This document shows, piece after piece, positions 8,530-17,686 of a stretch of DNA of 35,994 bases (positions are counted from its first letter, which is position 1; the number at the start of each line of letters is the position of its first letter). Location of the stretch: positions 1-35,994 of the forward strand of contig JAKBFR010000012.1 in assembly GCA_021837545.1 (NCBI GenBank), written 5' to 3'. The stretch comes from Bacillota bacterium. Lineage in GTDB: Bacteria > Bacillota_A > Clostridia > Clostridiales > Clostridiaceae. The position numbers and the translations under genes are program-made. The notes below the pieces were generated by a model. It had not been told where the DNA came from. It searched no databases and saw nothing but the letters and a program-made list of their open reading frames with translations.

Positions 8530-9150
8530 ATGGCTAGATATACTGGCGCTACATGTAGATTATGTAGAAGAGAAGGTATGAAACTTTTCCTTAAGGGCGA
8601 TAGATGTTTTACAGATAAATGTGCTTTTGTTAGAAGAAGCTATGCACCAGGACAACATGGAGCAAGTAAAAAGAAAGTATCAAACTATGGAATTCAATTA
8701 AGAGAAAAGCAAAAAGCAAAAAGAATTTATGGCATATTAGAAAGCCAATTCAGCGCATATTATGAAAAAGCTGACCATATTCAAGGTATAACAGGTGAAA
8801 ACTTACTTAGATTATTAGAAATGAGACTTGATAACGTAGTTTATAGATTAGGTTACGGTGCATCAAGAAATGAAGCTAGACAATTAGTAACTCATGGACA
8901 TTTCTTAGTAAATGGCAAAAAAGTTGACATTTGTTCATACAAGGTTTCAGTTAATGATGTTATTACTGTATGTGAAAAGAGCAAATCAAGTGAAAAGTTT
9001 AAAACTTTTATGGAAAATCCAAAAACTTTACCAAAATGGTTAGAAGCTAATGTTGATAATTATGAAGGAAAAGTAGTTGCAGAGCCATCAAGAGAAGATA
9101 TAGATGTGCCTGTTAACGAAACACTTATTGTTGAGTTATACAGTAAATAA
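8530..9150 (+). CDS. rpsD: 30S ribosomal protein S4, zinc-binding form
   Basis: S4 nucleates 16S rRNA folding and in several bacteria represses its own operon. The 206-residue product starts [16 protein letters not shown] and carries four cysteines near the N-terminus (C9, C12, C26, C31), the zinc-binding form. The S4 RNA-binding domain is central ([20 protein letters not shown]). TAGGAGGTG precedes ATG 8530; the longer frame from 8446 runs through the end of rpsK and lacks conserved sequence. Being inside the alpha operon here differs from B. subtilis, where rpsD is separate. Confidence 0.97.
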   Translation: MARYTGATCRLCRREGMKLFLKGDRCFTDKCAFVRRSYAPGQHGASKKKVSNYGIQLREKQKAKRIYGILESQFSAYYEKADHIQGITGENLLRLLEMRLDNVVYRLGYGASRNEARQLVTHGHFLVNGKKVDICSYKVSVNDVITVCEKSKSSEKFKTFMENPKTLPKWLEANVDNYEGKVVAEPSREDIDVPVNETLIVELYSK

Positions 9151-9252
9151 TATATTTATATTTGTTAGAGAAATTTATCACAATATATGCAAATATAGAA
9201 TCAGTTGCCCTCATAATAAGGTTGCCATTTATAAAATAAGGAGGGTTTGTCA

Positions 9253-10200
9253 ATGTTAGAAATCGAAAAGCCGATAATAGAATGCATAGAAGCTAATGAA
9301 GATGGTACGTATGGTAAATATGTTGTTGAACCACTTGAAAGAGGATATGGTATTACATTAGGGAATGCTTTAAGAAGAATATTATTATCATCTCTTCCAG
9401 GAACTGCAACAACTTCTGTCAAAATTGATGGAGTGCTTCATGAGTTTTCTACTGTTCAAGGAGTTAAAGAAGATGTTACTGAATTAATTCTTAACGTGAA
9501 ATCATTAGCTCTGAAAATGAATGGTGAAGGTCCAAAGGTTATTTATATTGATGCTAAAGGACCAGGTGAAATTACTGGAGCTGATATAAAGACTGATGGA
9601 GATGTTGAAGTTGTTAATAAGGATTTACATATTGCAACTTTAGACAACGATGGAAGACTTTATATGGAATTAACAGTTAATAAGGGAAGAGGATATGTTA
9701 CTCAAAATAAAAATAAGAGTGATGAGTTACCAATTTCAGCAATAGCAGTTGATTCTATTTATACACCAGTGAAAAGAGTTAATTTTACTGTTGATAACAC
9801 AAGAGTTGGCCAAATTACTGATTATGATAAATTAACTTTAGAAATTTGGACTAATGGTACTGTGAAAATAGATGAAGCTATTAGTTTATCAGCAAAAATA
9901 CTTATTGAACATTTTAAGTTATTTATGTCATTGACAGATAATACCAATGATGTTGAAATAATGATAGAAAAAGAAGATGATAAGAAAGAAAAAGTCCTAG
10001 AAATGACTGTAGAAGAACTCGATTTATCAGTTAGATCATATAACTGTTTAAAAAGAGCCGGAATTAATACAGTTCAAGAACTTGCCACAAAATCTATGGA
10101 TGATATGATGAAGGTAAGGAATCTAGGAAAGAAATCTTTAGAAGAAGTTGAAAGAAAGCTTAAAGAGTTAGGCTTATGTCTAACTCTATACGAGGAGTAA
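9253..10200 (+). CDS. rpoA: RNA polymerase alpha subunit
   Basis: Alpha dimerises to nucleate RNA polymerase assembly and contacts upstream promoter DNA and activators. It has 315 residues. The N-terminal domain (about 1-230) includes [25 protein letters not shown], and the C-terminal domain (about 250-315) includes [19 protein letters not shown] and the [11 protein letters not shown] helix-hairpin-helix. AAGGAGGG precedes ATG 9253. The 102-base spacer after rpsD holds only a weak inverted repeat (TATATTTG at 9157-9164 with 9190-9197) and a short direct repeat of GTTGCC. Confidence 0.98.
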   Translation: MLEIEKPIIECIEANEDGTYGKYVVEPLERGYGITLGNALRRILLSSLPGTATTSVKIDGVLHEFSTVQGVKEDVTELILNVKSLALKMNGEGPKVIYIDAKGPGEITGADIKTDGDVEVVNKDLHIATLDNDGRLYMELTVNKGRGYVTQNKNKSDELPISAIAVDSIYTPVKRVNFTVDNTRVGQITDYDKLTLEIWTNGTVKIDEAISLSAKILIEHFKLFMSLTDNTNDVEIMIEKEDDKKEKVLEMTVEELDLSVRSYNCLKRAGINTVQELATKSMDDMMKVRNLGKKSLEEVERKLKELGLCLTLYEE

Positions 10201-10212
10201 GGAGGTAAATCC

Positions 10213-10554
10213 ATGGCAGGTTATCGTAAACTAGGTCTTCCAACAGACCAAAGAAAAGCTATGCTAAGAAATCTTGTTACTAGTCTTTTAAAACATGGTA
10301 AAATAGAAACAACTGATACAAGAGCTAAAGAAACTAGATCAATAGCAGAGAAAATGATTACCCTTGGAAAAAGAGGAGATCTTCATGCTAGAAGACAAGT
10401 CCTATCTTTTGTTCAAGAAGAATTAGTTGTTAAGAATTTATTTGATAATGTAGCTCCAAAGTACGCTGATAGAAATGGCGGATACACAAGAATAATTAAA
10501 AAAGGTCCTCGAAGAGGGGACGGAGCAGAGATAGTAATACTTGAATTAGTATAG
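10213..10554 (+). CDS. rplQ: 50S ribosomal protein L17
   Basis: L17 lines the exit-tunnel outer rim of the 50S subunit. It has 113 residues starting [21 protein letters not shown], with [17 protein letters not shown] in the middle. TAAGGAGG overlaps the rpoA stop, so the genes are closely coupled. It ends six bases before the terminator that closes the operon. Confidence 0.98.
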   Translation: MAGYRKLGLPTDQRKAMLRNLVTSLLKHGKIETTDTRAKETRSIAEKMITLGKRGDLHARRQVLSFVQEELVVKNLFDNVAPKYADRNGGYTRIIKKGPRRGDGAEIVILELV

Positions 10555-10560
10555 TACTAA

Positions 10561-10591
10561 TGGGGATTAAGTTTAGACTTAATCCCCATTT
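10561..10591 (+). terminator. Rho-independent terminator of the alpha operon
   Basis: Perfect 12-bp stem (TGGGGATTAAGT at 10561-10572 with 10577-10588) with a TTAG loop, followed by TTT. The GC-rich base of the stem and the position directly after rplQ support a terminator. Confidence 0.88.
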
Positions 10592-10670
10592 TAACATAAA
10601 AAATTAAACCATTAAGTTAATATATTATAGAGCAGTTTTTTAAAGTTTTGATAAAAATGCATACTATTTA

Positions 10671-10698
10671 TTGAATAAATAAGATTTTCAGATATAAT
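10671..10698 (+). promoter_or_regulatory. Probable promoter for ecfA1-ecfA2-ecfT-truA
   Basis: TTGAAT at 10671-10676, a 16-base spacer and a perfect TATAAT at 10693-10698, lying after the rplQ terminator and 82 bases before ecfA1. The -10 is strong and the -35 moderate. The rest of the 189-base gap is AT-rich with no other obvious feature. Confidence 0.6.
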
Positions 10699-10780
10699 AG
10701 TATAGTGTATATACAGTTATAGTTATTATTAAAAAACATTTGTATAATATATTAACAATAAAACATTATGGAGGTATACT

Positions 10781-11632
10781 ATGAATGATGCAATGATAAA
10801 GTGCACGAATGTATATTTTAAATATATAAGAAACTCAGAAGGAATTAGTGAAGAAAAATATGCAGTGAAAGATGTTAATCTAGAAGTGGAAAAGGGAGAG
10901 TTTTTAGTTATATTAGGTCATAATGGCTCAGGTAAATCAACAATAGCTAAACATATGAATGCATTAGTATTACCAACGGCAGGTACCGTAATAGTAGATG
11001 GCCTTAATACTAGTGATCCAGAGAATGTATGGAATATTAGATCTAAAGCTGGAATGGTATTCCAAAACCCAGATAATCAATTAGTTGCTACTATAGTTGA
11101 AGAAGATGTAGCTTTTGGACCTGAAAATTTAGGTGTTGAACCATCGGAAATTCGTAGAAGAGTTGATGAAAGCTTAGAAAAAGTAGGAATGAGTAAGTAT
11201 AAGAGACATGCACCTCATCTTTTATCCGGTGGACAAAAACAGAGAATTGCCATAGCAGGAATGCTTGCAATTCAACCACAATGTATAATCTTTGATGAAC
11301 CAACTGCAATGCTAGATCCATCTGGAAGAAGAGACGTTTTAAAAACTATAAAAGACCTTAATGAAAGTTTTGGAATGACTATTGTATTAATAACACATTA
11401 TATGGATGAGGCAGCGCAAGCTGATAGAATTATAGTAATGGATGAAGGAAATATTAAAATGGAAGGCACACCTAGGGAAATTTTTCCACAAGTAGAGCGT
11501 ATGAAAGAGATAGGACTAGATGTTCCACAAGTTACTGAATTAGCTTATCAATTGAAAAAGGCAGGATTAGATATAAATGAAAAAATATTAAATGTAGATG
11601 AGATGGTGAATGAGTTATGTCAATTAAAATAG
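10781..11632 (+). CDS. ecfA1: ECF transporter ATPase A1
   Basis: One of the two ATPases of the energy-coupling factor module, which powers uptake of vitamins or metals by exchangeable S components. It has 283 residues. The Walker A is GHNGSGKS (46-53), the Q-loop region VFQNPDNQ (93-100), the signature LSGGQ (148-152), the Walker B IIFDEP (169-174, E173 catalytic) and the switch His is in [12 protein letters not shown] after the Q-loop is typical of EcfA. It overlaps ecfA2 by 16 bases. The order rplQ-ecfA1-ecfA2-ecfT-truA-rplM-rpsI matches B. subtilis. No S component is encoded here, as expected of a shared group II module. Confidence 0.95.
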   Translation: MNDAMIKCTNVYFKYIRNSEGISEEKYAVKDVNLEVEKGEFLVILGHNGSGKSTIAKHMNALVLPTAGTVIVDGLNTSDPENVWNIRSKAGMVFQNPDNQLVATIVEEDVAFGPENLGVEPSEIRRRVDESLEKVGMSKYKRHAPHLLSGGQKQRIAIAGMLAIQPQCIIFDEPTAMLDPSGRRDVLKTIKDLNESFGMTIVLITHYMDEAAQADRIIVMDEGNIKMEGTPREIFPQVERMKEIGLDVPQVTELAYQLKKAGLDINEKILNVDEMVNELCQLK

Positions 11633-12486
11633 AAAATTTAACACATATATATATGCCTAAAAGTCCATTTGAAAAAATTGCATTAGATAATGTGTCTTTA
11701 GATATAAAAGATGGAGAATTTATTGCTTTAATTGGGCACACTGGTTCAGGCAAATCAACTTTAATTCAACATTTTAATGGATTATTAGAAGCTACTAGTG
11801 GGAAAGTAATTGTTGATGGAGTGGATATTACTGATAAAAAGGCAAAATTAACTAACATACGTAAGAAGGTTGGTTTGGTGTTTCAGTATCCGGAATATCA
11901 AATCTTTGAAGAGACTATAGCTAAGGACATTGAGTTTGGGCCTAGAAATTTAGGTCTTTCTGATGAGGAAGTTCATAATAGAGTCATTAAATCTATGGAA
12001 ATGGTTGGACTAGATTATGAAACTTATAAGGATAAATCACCATTTGATTTAAGTGGCGGACAAAAGAGAAGAGTTGCAATCGCAGGTGTTGTAGCAATGC
12101 AACCTACAACATTAATACTAGATGAGCCTACAGCAGGACTAGATCCTAAAGGTAGAGATGACATATTAGATCAAATAAGTAGGCTACATAAAGACTATAA
12201 TATGACTATAGTTATAGTTAGTCATAGCATGGAGGATGTTGCAAAGATTGCAGAAAGGATTATAGTAATGAATGATGGAAAAGTTGCATTGCAAGGAACT
12301 CCATCAGAAGTTTTTAAAGAAGTAGACATGTTAGAGAAAATAGGATTGGGTGTGCCACAAGTAACATATTTACTTCGAGAGTTAAGAAGAAAAGGTTTTG
12401 ATCTTTCAGACAATATATTTACAATAGAAGAGGCGAAGAAAGAAATTTTGTCTATTCTAAAGATAAATAAGGAAAAGGGGGAATAG
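11617..12486 (+). CDS. ecfA2: ECF transporter ATPase A2
   Basis: The second ECF ATPase, pairing with EcfA1 as a heterodimer below the EcfT scaffold. It has 289 residues, with Walker A GHTGSGKS (about 40-47), VFQYPEYQ in the Q-loop region, signature DLSGGQKRR and Walker [14 protein letters not shown]. The start at ATG 11617 lies inside the end of ecfA1 in another frame, giving translational coupling and balanced production of the two halves. The C-terminal segment after the nucleotide-binding domain is the EcfA dimerisation region. Confidence 0.95.
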   Translation: MSIKIENLTHIYMPKSPFEKIALDNVSLDIKDGEFIALIGHTGSGKSTLIQHFNGLLEATSGKVIVDGVDITDKKAKLTNIRKKVGLVFQYPEYQIFEETIAKDIEFGPRNLGLSDEEVHNRVIKSMEMVGLDYETYKDKSPFDLSGGQKRRVAIAGVVAMQPTTLILDEPTAGLDPKGRDDILDQISRLHKDYNMTIVIVSHSMEDVAKIAERIIVMNDGKVALQGTPSEVFKEVDMLEKIGLGVPQVTYLLRELRRKGFDLSDNIFTIEEAKKEILSILKINKEKGE

Positions 12487-12494
12487 ACAAAACT

Positions 12495-13301
12495 ATGTTG
12501 AAGAATATTACAATAGGACAGTATTTACCAGGAGATTCTTTTATTCATAAGTTAGATCCTAGAACAAAAATTCTAATATCAATACTTTTTATTGCATGTT
12601 TATTTATTATAGATAAATTTGTTGGATACACAATTATTGTTGCATTTTTGTTTGCAGTAATATTTATAGCGAAAATTCCATTTAGATTTATTTTTAATGG
12701 ATTAAAGCCAGTTTTTTTATTGGTAGTGTTAACAGCGGCTTTGAATATATTTATGATTACTGGTGCAGAGGGTACAGAAGTTTTTAGGATAGGATTTCTA
12801 AAAGTGTATCCAGAAGGGTTAAGCATTGCAGCTTTTATGGCTATTAGATTAATTTTATTGATAATAGGAACATCATTGTTAACATTAACTACGTCTCCTA
12901 TTGAATTGACAGATGGAATTGAAAGGTTACTTAAGCCAATTGGAAGGGAAATAGCTCATGAGTTAGCTATGATGATGACAATAGCACTAAGATTTATTCC
13001 TACATTAATAGATGAAACTGATAAGATAATGAAAGCTCAAAAGGCTAGGGGCGCAGATTTTGAATCAGGTGGAATTATAAAGAAAGCTAAGAGTTTAGTA
13101 CCAATATTAGTACCTTTATTTATAAGTTCATTTAGAAGAGCTGATGAACTTGCTATGGCAATGGAAGCAAGGGGTTATAGAGGTGGATCAGGAAGAACTA
13201 GAATGAAAGTATTAATGTTTTCATCTAAGGATGTAATTGCTTTTGCTGTATTTGGTGTATTATTTATATGGTGTTTAGTAGTTAGATTTGTATTAAGTTA
13301 A
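12495..13301 (+). CDS. ecfT: ECF transporter transmembrane scaffold EcfT
   Basis: The membrane T component that links the ATPase pair to vitamin-specific S proteins. It has 268 residues with hydrophobic segments near residues 25-60, 70-90, 110-135 and 240-265. The two coupling-helix signatures Ala-Arg-Gly are at 184-186 and 225-227 (KAQKARGADF and MEARGYRGG). The start ATG 12495 follows an AAAGGGGG site overlapping the ecfA2 end. Together with the two upstream ATPases it forms a complete ECF core. Confidence 0.95.
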   Translation: MLKNITIGQYLPGDSFIHKLDPRTKILISILFIACLFIIDKFVGYTIIVAFLFAVIFIAKIPFRFIFNGLKPVFLLVVLTAALNIFMITGAEGTEVFRIGFLKVYPEGLSIAAFMAIRLILLIIGTSLLTLTTSPIELTDGIERLLKPIGREIAHELAMMMTIALRFIPTLIDETDKIMKAQKARGADFESGGIIKKAKSLVPILVPLFISSFRRADELAMAMEARGYRGGSGRTRMKVLMFSSKDVIAFAVFGVLFIWCLVVRFVLS

Positions 13302-13317
13302 GATTAAGAGGATATAA

Positions 13318-14052
13318 ATGAAAAATATAAAATTAATAATTGAATTTGATGGAAGTAATTTTTCTGGATGGCAAAGGCAACCTAAAGGAAGAACTGTTCA
13401 AAATGTAATAGAAATAGCAATATTTAAGGCTACAGGAGAAAATATTATGATTAATGGAAGTTCTAGGACTGATGCTGGAGTACATGCAAGAGGACTGGTT
13501 GCAAACTTTTTTACTAATAGTACTATACCAGGAGATAAATTTAGAGAGGCTATAAATACAAGATTACCTGAGGATGTATCTATTATTAAATCTGAAGAGG
13601 TTGATAAAGATTTTCATGCTAGATATTCTTCAAAGGGAAAAACATATTCTTATACTATTGTTAATAGATATGAAAGATTGTCTTTAGGTCATCAATATTT
13701 ATATCATTGTAGATATAAATTAGATGTTGATGAAATGAGAGAAGCTTGCAAGTATTTTATAGGTAAGCATGATTTTAAAGCATTTATGTCCCCAGGAAGC
13801 TCAATAAAAACAACTACACGAAATATTGAGGAATTGTATATAGAACAAAAGAGGGATAGAATAAAAATATTTATAACAGCTGATGGCTTTTTATACAATA
13901 TGGTCAGAATAATAGTGGGAACTTTAATTAAAGTTGGAAATGGAAAATTGAAAGCTGAAGAGATAGAAAGCATAATAATAGAAGGCAATAGAAAAAGAGC
14001 AGGTATGTGTATATCACCAAATGGTTTAATATTAGAAAAAGTTTTTTATTAA
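13318..14052 (+). CDS. truA: tRNA pseudouridine(38-40) synthase TruA
   Basis: Makes pseudouridine at positions 38-40 of the anticodon arm of many tRNAs. It has 244 residues. The N-terminal [14 protein letters not shown] and the catalytic Asp in [12 protein letters not shown] (D52) are diagnostic. AAGAGGAT precedes ATG 13318, 16 bases after ecfT, so it is the last gene of that operon. No clear terminator lies between it and the rplM promoter. Confidence 0.96.
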   Translation: MKNIKLIIEFDGSNFSGWQRQPKGRTVQNVIEIAIFKATGENIMINGSSRTDAGVHARGLVANFFTNSTIPGDKFREAINTRLPEDVSIIKSEEVDKDFHARYSSKGKTYSYTIVNRYERLSLGHQYLYHCRYKLDVDEMREACKYFIGKHDFKAFMSPGSSIKTTTRNIEELYIEQKRDRIKIFITADGFLYNMVRIIVGTLIKVGNGKLKAEEIESIIIEGNRKRAGMCISPNGLILEKVFY

Positions 14053-14066
14053 ATGGCAAAAAAATG

Positions 14067-14095
14067 TTGACACGCCCGTGTGCGTGTATTATAAT
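14067..14095 (+). promoter_or_regulatory. Perfect-consensus SigA promoter for rplM-rpsI
   Basis: TTGACA at 14067-14072, exactly 17 bases, then TATAAT at 14090-14095: a full vegetative consensus. The spacer is unusually GC-rich for this genome and contains an inverted repeat, ACACGC (14070-14075) with GCGTGT (14082-14087), overlapping the -35 end. Confidence 0.92.
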
Positions 14096-14125
14096 AAGTT
14101 TGTTTGTTAAAACATTTATGTATAT

Positions 14126-14179
14126 AAGATCCACTAACCTCGGGTCTTGATATAAAAGAAATTTACCTTTAAAAGGTAA
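14126..14179 (+). promoter_or_regulatory. Probable L13-type ribosomal leader upstream of rplM
   Basis: The approximately 110-base leader folds into two hairpins: AAGATCC (14126-14132) with GGGTCTT (14142-14148) across a nine-base loop, and TTACCTT (14163-14169) with AAGGTAA (14173-14179) across a three-base loop. Low-GC Gram-positives are known to carry an L13 leader RNA in this place, thought to let L13 control rplM-rpsI. The assignment rests on position and hairpins, not a covariance search. Confidence 0.6.
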
Positions 14180-14210
14180 GGAAATAATGTAAGTTCAGGG
14201 AGGGAAACAG

Positions 14211-14645
14211 ATGAAATCATACATTGCTAAAGCAAGTGAAATCGAAAGAAAATGGTATGTAGTTGATGCAGATGGTAAGACACTAGGTAGAGTCGCTAGC
14301 CAAATTGCTTCAATTTTAAGAGGTAAGAATAAACCAATATTTACACCTAATGTTGATTGCGGAGACTTCGTTATTGTAATCAATGCAGAAAAAGTTGTTT
14401 TAACTGGTAAGAAGTTAGATCAAAAATTAATGAGAAAACATAGTTTTTATCCAGGTGGATTAAAAGAAACTCCTTATAGAGTAGTATTAGACAAGAAACC
14501 TGAATTCGCTTTTGAAGAAGCTGTAAGAAGAATGCTTCCAAATGGTGTATTAGGAAGACAAATGTTAAAGAAATTAAACGTATATAGAGGCGCTGAACAT
14601 AATCACGCAGCTCAAAAACCAGAAGTACTTGAGTTAAAGTACTAA
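14211..14645 (+). CDS. rplM: 50S ribosomal protein L13
   Basis: L13 is one of the earliest-assembling 50S proteins. It has 144 residues with [20 protein letters not shown] near the N-terminus, [12 protein letters not shown], and [30 protein letters not shown] precedes ATG 14211. Paired with rpsI as in nearly all bacteria, behind its own very strong promoter and leader. Confidence 0.98.
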   Translation: MKSYIAKASEIERKWYVVDADGKTLGRVASQIASILRGKNKPIFTPNVDCGDFVIVINAEKVVLTGKKLDQKLMRKHSFYPGGLKETPYRVVLDKKPEFAFEEAVRRMLPNGVLGRQMLKKLNVYRGAEHNHAAQKPEVLELKY

Positions 14646-14671
14646 TACCATCTCGGGAGGAGGAATAAAAA

Positions 14672-15064
14672 ATGGCAAAAGTTCAATATATGGGAACTGG
14701 AAGAAGAAAAAAATCAGTTGCAAGAGTAAGACTTGTACCAGGAAATGGTAAGGTAGTTATAAATAAAAGAGAAATAGAAAACTTTTTTGGTTTAGAAACA
14801 TTAAGAGTTATCGTGAACCAACCATTAGTTTTAACTGCAACTAAGGATAAGTTTGACGTGTTAGTAAATGTTCACGGTGGTGGATTTACAGGTCAAGCAG
14901 GAGCTATCAGACATGGTATAGCTAGAGCATTAGTTAAATCAGATGAAGCTTTAAAGCCAGAATTAAAGAAGGCAGGTTTCTTAACTAGAGATCCAAGAAT
15001 GACAGAAAGAAAGAAATACGGTCTTAAAAAAGCAAGAAGAGCTCCACAATTCTCAAAGAGATAA
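14672..15064 (+). CDS. rpsI: 30S ribosomal protein S9
   Basis: S9 reaches the P-site tRNA through its C-terminal tail. It has 130 residues, with the conserved start [38 protein letters not shown] in the middle, and the tail [24 protein letters not shown] site precedes ATG 14672. It ends the rplM-rpsI operon immediately before a terminator. Confidence 0.98.
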   Translation: MAKVQYMGTGRRKKSVARVRLVPGNGKVVINKREIENFFGLETLRVIVNQPLVLTATKDKFDVLVNVHGGGFTGQAGAIRHGIARALVKSDEALKPELKKAGFLTRDPRMTERKKYGLKKARRAPQFSKR

Positions 15065-15081
15065 TATTTGGAGATCAAGAA

Positions 15082-15133
15082 ATCCCACAAACTCAACGTT
15101 TGTGGGATCTTTTCATATAAGAATATATGAAAA
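15082..15133 (+). terminator. Terminator of rplM-rpsI plus adjacent hairpin
   Basis: An 11-bp stem (ATCCCACAAAC at 15082-15092 with 15098-15108), loop TCAAC, then CTTTT. Immediately after, TTTTCATATA (15110-15119) pairs with 15124-15133. The first hairpin with its T-run is a normal intrinsic terminator; the second may extend it or be incidental. Confidence 0.88.
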
Positions 15134-15367
15134 ACACTATTACTATTTATGGGCAACACATATTGATATTATTCAATCACGTATAATTATATTTATAAAT
15201 GATTATTATGCTTTAATTAATTATAAAAGCGTATAATTATTAAAAATGATATAGTTTAAAATAATAAAATTTAAAAACATCAGTATTAGTATAATCAATC
15301 TGAATAATTAAGATTATATAGCAAACAATATTTTATATAATCTAAAATAATTGGAGGGATTAATTTA
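15134..15367. other. AT-rich gap between rpsI and cwlD, no gene seen
   Basis: Very AT-rich spacer, about 234 bases after the rpsI terminator. It contains the direct repeat CGTATAATTAT (near 15180 and 15230) and several TATAAT-like words but no clear -35/-10 pair. TGAATA at 15301 resembles a forespore sigma -35, but no matching -10 is placed correctly. Confidence 0.5.
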
Positions 15368-16048
15368 ATGAAAATAAAAAAAGTCTTAATGCTATTTTGC
15401 ATATTTTGTTTAATGTTTGGAATGCCAATAAGAGCAAATTCAGATGAAAATAATACTAAAAGCATCATACTAATAGATCCAGGTCATGGAGGTATTGATG
15501 GGGGAGCAAGATCAAAAAATGGAACCATAGAAAAAGATATAAATTTATTAATAGCTACAAAATTAAAAAAAGAATTAGAAGATGCAGGTTACATTGTGAA
15601 TATGACAAGAGAAGAAGATCTACAGTTAGATTCTAAAAAAGTTAAGGATTTAAATGCAAGGTGTCAGATGAAAAAAGATACTAAATGTGATGTGTTTATT
15701 TCTATACATCAAAATATATTTCCACAAACAAGTTGTTTTGGAGCTCAAGTTTGGTATGCATCTAATGATAATAGTAAACTTTTAGCAGAGGAGATTCAAA
15801 ATTCAATAAAAGAAACAGTAGATGATAAAAACAAGAGAATTCCCAAAGCTGCAAAAGAACAATATAGAATATTAAGAGACGGATATGATGGTGCATGTGT
15901 TCTTGTAGAGTGCGGTTTTTTATCAAATTATGAAGAAGAGCAAAAATTAAAGAGTGATGAACATCAAGATAAACTTGTTAAAGGAATAATAAATGGAGTT
16001 AATAAGTATTTTAAGAATGAGAACATTAATATTTCTAATCAACAATAA
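15368..16048 (+). CDS. cwlD: Spore-cortex N-acetylmuramoyl-L-alanine amidase CwlD
   Basis: A zinc amidase of the Amidase_3 family. CwlD removes peptide side chains from spore cortex muramic acid so that muramic lactam can form, which marks the cortex for germination enzymes. It has 226 residues. Residues 1-23 form a signal peptide with a hydrophobic core and a cleavage region around IRANS. Zinc ligands are H40 (DPGHGG), E55 and H114 (ISIHQN); the catalytic Glu is E181 (VECGFLSN). TTGGAGGG precedes ATG 15368. Location downstream of rpsI matches B. subtilis. Related amidases such as CwlC/LytC types share the fold, so the CwlD name rests on size, single domain and context. Confidence 0.88.
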   Translation: MKIKKVLMLFCIFCLMFGMPIRANSDENNTKSIILIDPGHGGIDGGARSKNGTIEKDINLLIATKLKKELEDAGYIVNMTREEDLQLDSKKVKDLNARCQMKKDTKCDVFISIHQNIFPQTSCFGAQVWYASNDNSKLLAEEIQNSIKETVDDKNKRIPKAAKEQYRILRDGYDGACVLVECGFLSNYEEEQKLKSDEHQDKLVKGIINGVNKYFKNENINISNQQ

Positions 16049-16202
16049 TAGGGCCAACTTTTATACTATTTTCAAGTGAGTTAGGGGAAGAATATGTTTG
16101 ATTTATTAGTAAAAATAAATTATATAATATTAAAAATATTAGAAAAATAACTAAAAAATAAATTATTATTGTAATAAATTTACTTGAATTTTTATCATTC
16201 AT
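16035..16202 (-). CDS. Small single-span membrane protein (unknown)
   Basis: A 55-residue reverse-strand frame. It starts MNDKNSSKFITIIIYF, has one strongly hydrophobic segment (about residues 8-35), then a polar tail ending VGPIIVD. An AGAGGT ribosome-binding site lies six to seven bases upstream of ATG at 16202, which is good support for translation. Its last 14 bases overlap the 3' end of cwlD in the opposite direction. I do not recognise a family. The hydrophobic run could partly reflect AT-rich DNA read by chance, so its reality depends on conservation in relatives. Confidence 0.5.
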   Translation of the reverse strand: MNDKNSSKFITIIIYFLVIFLIFLILYNLFLLINQTYSSPNSLENSIKVGPIIVD

Positions 16203-16531
16203 ATTTATACCTCTCAATAGCTAATGTATTTATATTTAAGTATAGTAATAAAAAATTGTAATTATGAAAGTCCAAAGTCAAAAAATAAAAATAATCTTAA
16301 GAGGATTAGACAATAAGAAAAAAGTTTATTAATTAATCGTATAATTTAAAAATTGATAGAGTATGATTTTTTTCAAATGAGAAAATAAATACATTTATTT
16401 AGGGTTGTAAATAATAAGAAATAATTTTAAACTTATATGTAGTAATAAGAAGAAAATATATAAGAGTAGAATTTGATTGATAATAATAATTTTTATTCTT
16501 GTATTAAGTAATAAATAGAGGAGTTGTTAGG
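16203..16531. other. AT-rich gap upstream of the fumarase alpha gene
   Basis: About 330 bases of strongly AT-rich DNA between the small reverse-strand gene and fumA. It should hold the promoters of both. I see isolated words such as TTGATT at 16473 followed by TATTCT at 16494, but the spacing is only 15 bases, so I do not call a promoter. No other structure is evident. Confidence 0.5.
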
Positions 16532-17374
16532 ATGAGGGAAGTAAATGTTGAAATTATTAGGGATGCAGTGAGGAATTTATCTATTGAGGCAAATTATTTT
16601 TTAGGTTCAGATATTAAAGAGGCATTACAGAAGTCTAGAGAAGAAGAAACATGGAGGTTAGCAGCTGAGGTTTTAGATAAGATAATTATTAATTCTGAAA
16701 TTGCAAATAATGAAGAAATGCCTATGTGTCAGGATACAGGCATGGCATGTGTGTTTATTGAAATAGGACAAGATGTACATTTAGTTGGGGGTAAACTCGA
16801 AGATGCTGTTAATGAAGGTGTACGAAGAGGCTACGAAGAAGGGTTTTTAAGAAAATCAGTTGTAGAGGATCCTATTAGAAGAATAAACACAAAGGATAAT
16901 ACGCCAGCTGTAATTTATTATGACATAGTAGATGGTGATAAGGTTAAAATAACTTTAGCACCAAAGGGATTCGGATCAGAAAACATGAGTAAAATAGGCA
17001 TGCTTAAACCTTCAGATGGTTTAGATGGTGTTAAGAAATTTGTAATAGATACTGTTAAAGCGGCTGGACCTAATCCATGTCCACCTATGGTTGTAGGTGT
17101 TGGAATTGGAGGAACTTTTGATAAGGCTGCTTATTTAGCTAAGAAAGCATTACTTAGACCTGTTAATATAAGAAATGAAGATGAATTCTATAAGGAGTTA
17201 GAAGTAGAATTGTTAGAAAAAATAAATCAATTAGGTATTGGACCACAAGGATTTGGGGGGAAAACTACGGCTTTGGGATTGAATATAGAAACGTATCCAA
17301 CACATATTGCAGGATTGCCTGTAGCAGTAAATATAAACTGTCATGCCACTAGACATAAAGAAATTATAATATAA
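16532..17374 (+). CDS. fumA: Fumarate hydratase class I, alpha subunit
   Basis: The iron-sulfur cluster subunit of a two-subunit, oxygen-sensitive class I fumarase (fumarate to L-malate). It has 280 residues. Three cysteines fit the [4Fe-4S] ligands: C66 (MPMCQDTG), C183 (GPNPCPP) and C270 (NINCHATRH). GxGIGGTFDKAA is the conserved glycine-rich segment. The partner beta subunit lies downstream but after a 312-base gap. The same fold serves L-tartrate dehydratase (TtdA), so fumarase is the likelier but not the only possible activity. GAGGAG precedes ATG 16532. Confidence 0.9.
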   Translation: MREVNVEIIRDAVRNLSIEANYFLGSDIKEALQKSREEETWRLAAEVLDKIIINSEIANNEEMPMCQDTGMACVFIEIGQDVHLVGGKLEDAVNEGVRRGYEEGFLRKSVVEDPIRRINTKDNTPAVIYYDIVDGDKVKITLAPKGFGSENMSKIGMLKPSDGLDGVKKFVIDTVKAAGPNPCPPMVVGVGIGGTFDKAAYLAKKALLRPVNIRNEDEFYKELEVELLEKINQLGIGPQGFGGKTTALGLNIETYPTHIAGLPVAVNINCHATRHKEIII

Positions 17375-17686
17375 AAGTAGAGAACTAAAAGTGAAGATCT
17401 TAATTTTATATTTAGTAAGCAGAACATTAATATCGTAGAATCTTTGATTTTATGTGACTCAATTTCTTGTTTAAATTGGATGGAGATTTACAGGGTTAGA
17501 CATCAGATAAAGTAAAACTTTTCAAAAAGAAATTTTATATTAAAACTAAATTTGGTTGAGTTTATACATACTATTAAGGGTGATGTCATCCGTAATCAGG
17601 GAATTCTTGGTTCTAAAATGATGATATGGAAAGAATAGAGTGGCGAGATATTAGAGAGGAAAATAAAATATTGGAGGAAAAGTCGA
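17375..17686. other. Unusually long spacer between fumarase subunits
   Basis: 312 bases separate two genes that are normally adjacent. It is less AT-extreme than other gaps and holds short broken reading frames, for instance one from about 17582 reading GDVIRNQGILGSKMMIWKE before a stop. I cannot match these to a family, and there are no terminal repeats or terminator. The beta-subunit ribosome-binding site TTGGAGGAA is near 17671. Confidence 0.45.

Noticed and set aside
15180..15245. Repeated CGTATAATTAT words as a possible CRISPR-like or iteron array
   Set aside because: Only two copies, short and irregularly spaced; nothing resembling repeat-spacer structure or a replication origin.
15301..15332. 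Possible forespore sigma-G promoter (TGAATA then CAATATT) for cwlD
   Set aside because: Spacing is 19 bases and the -10 fits poorly; similar words are common in this AT-rich spacer.
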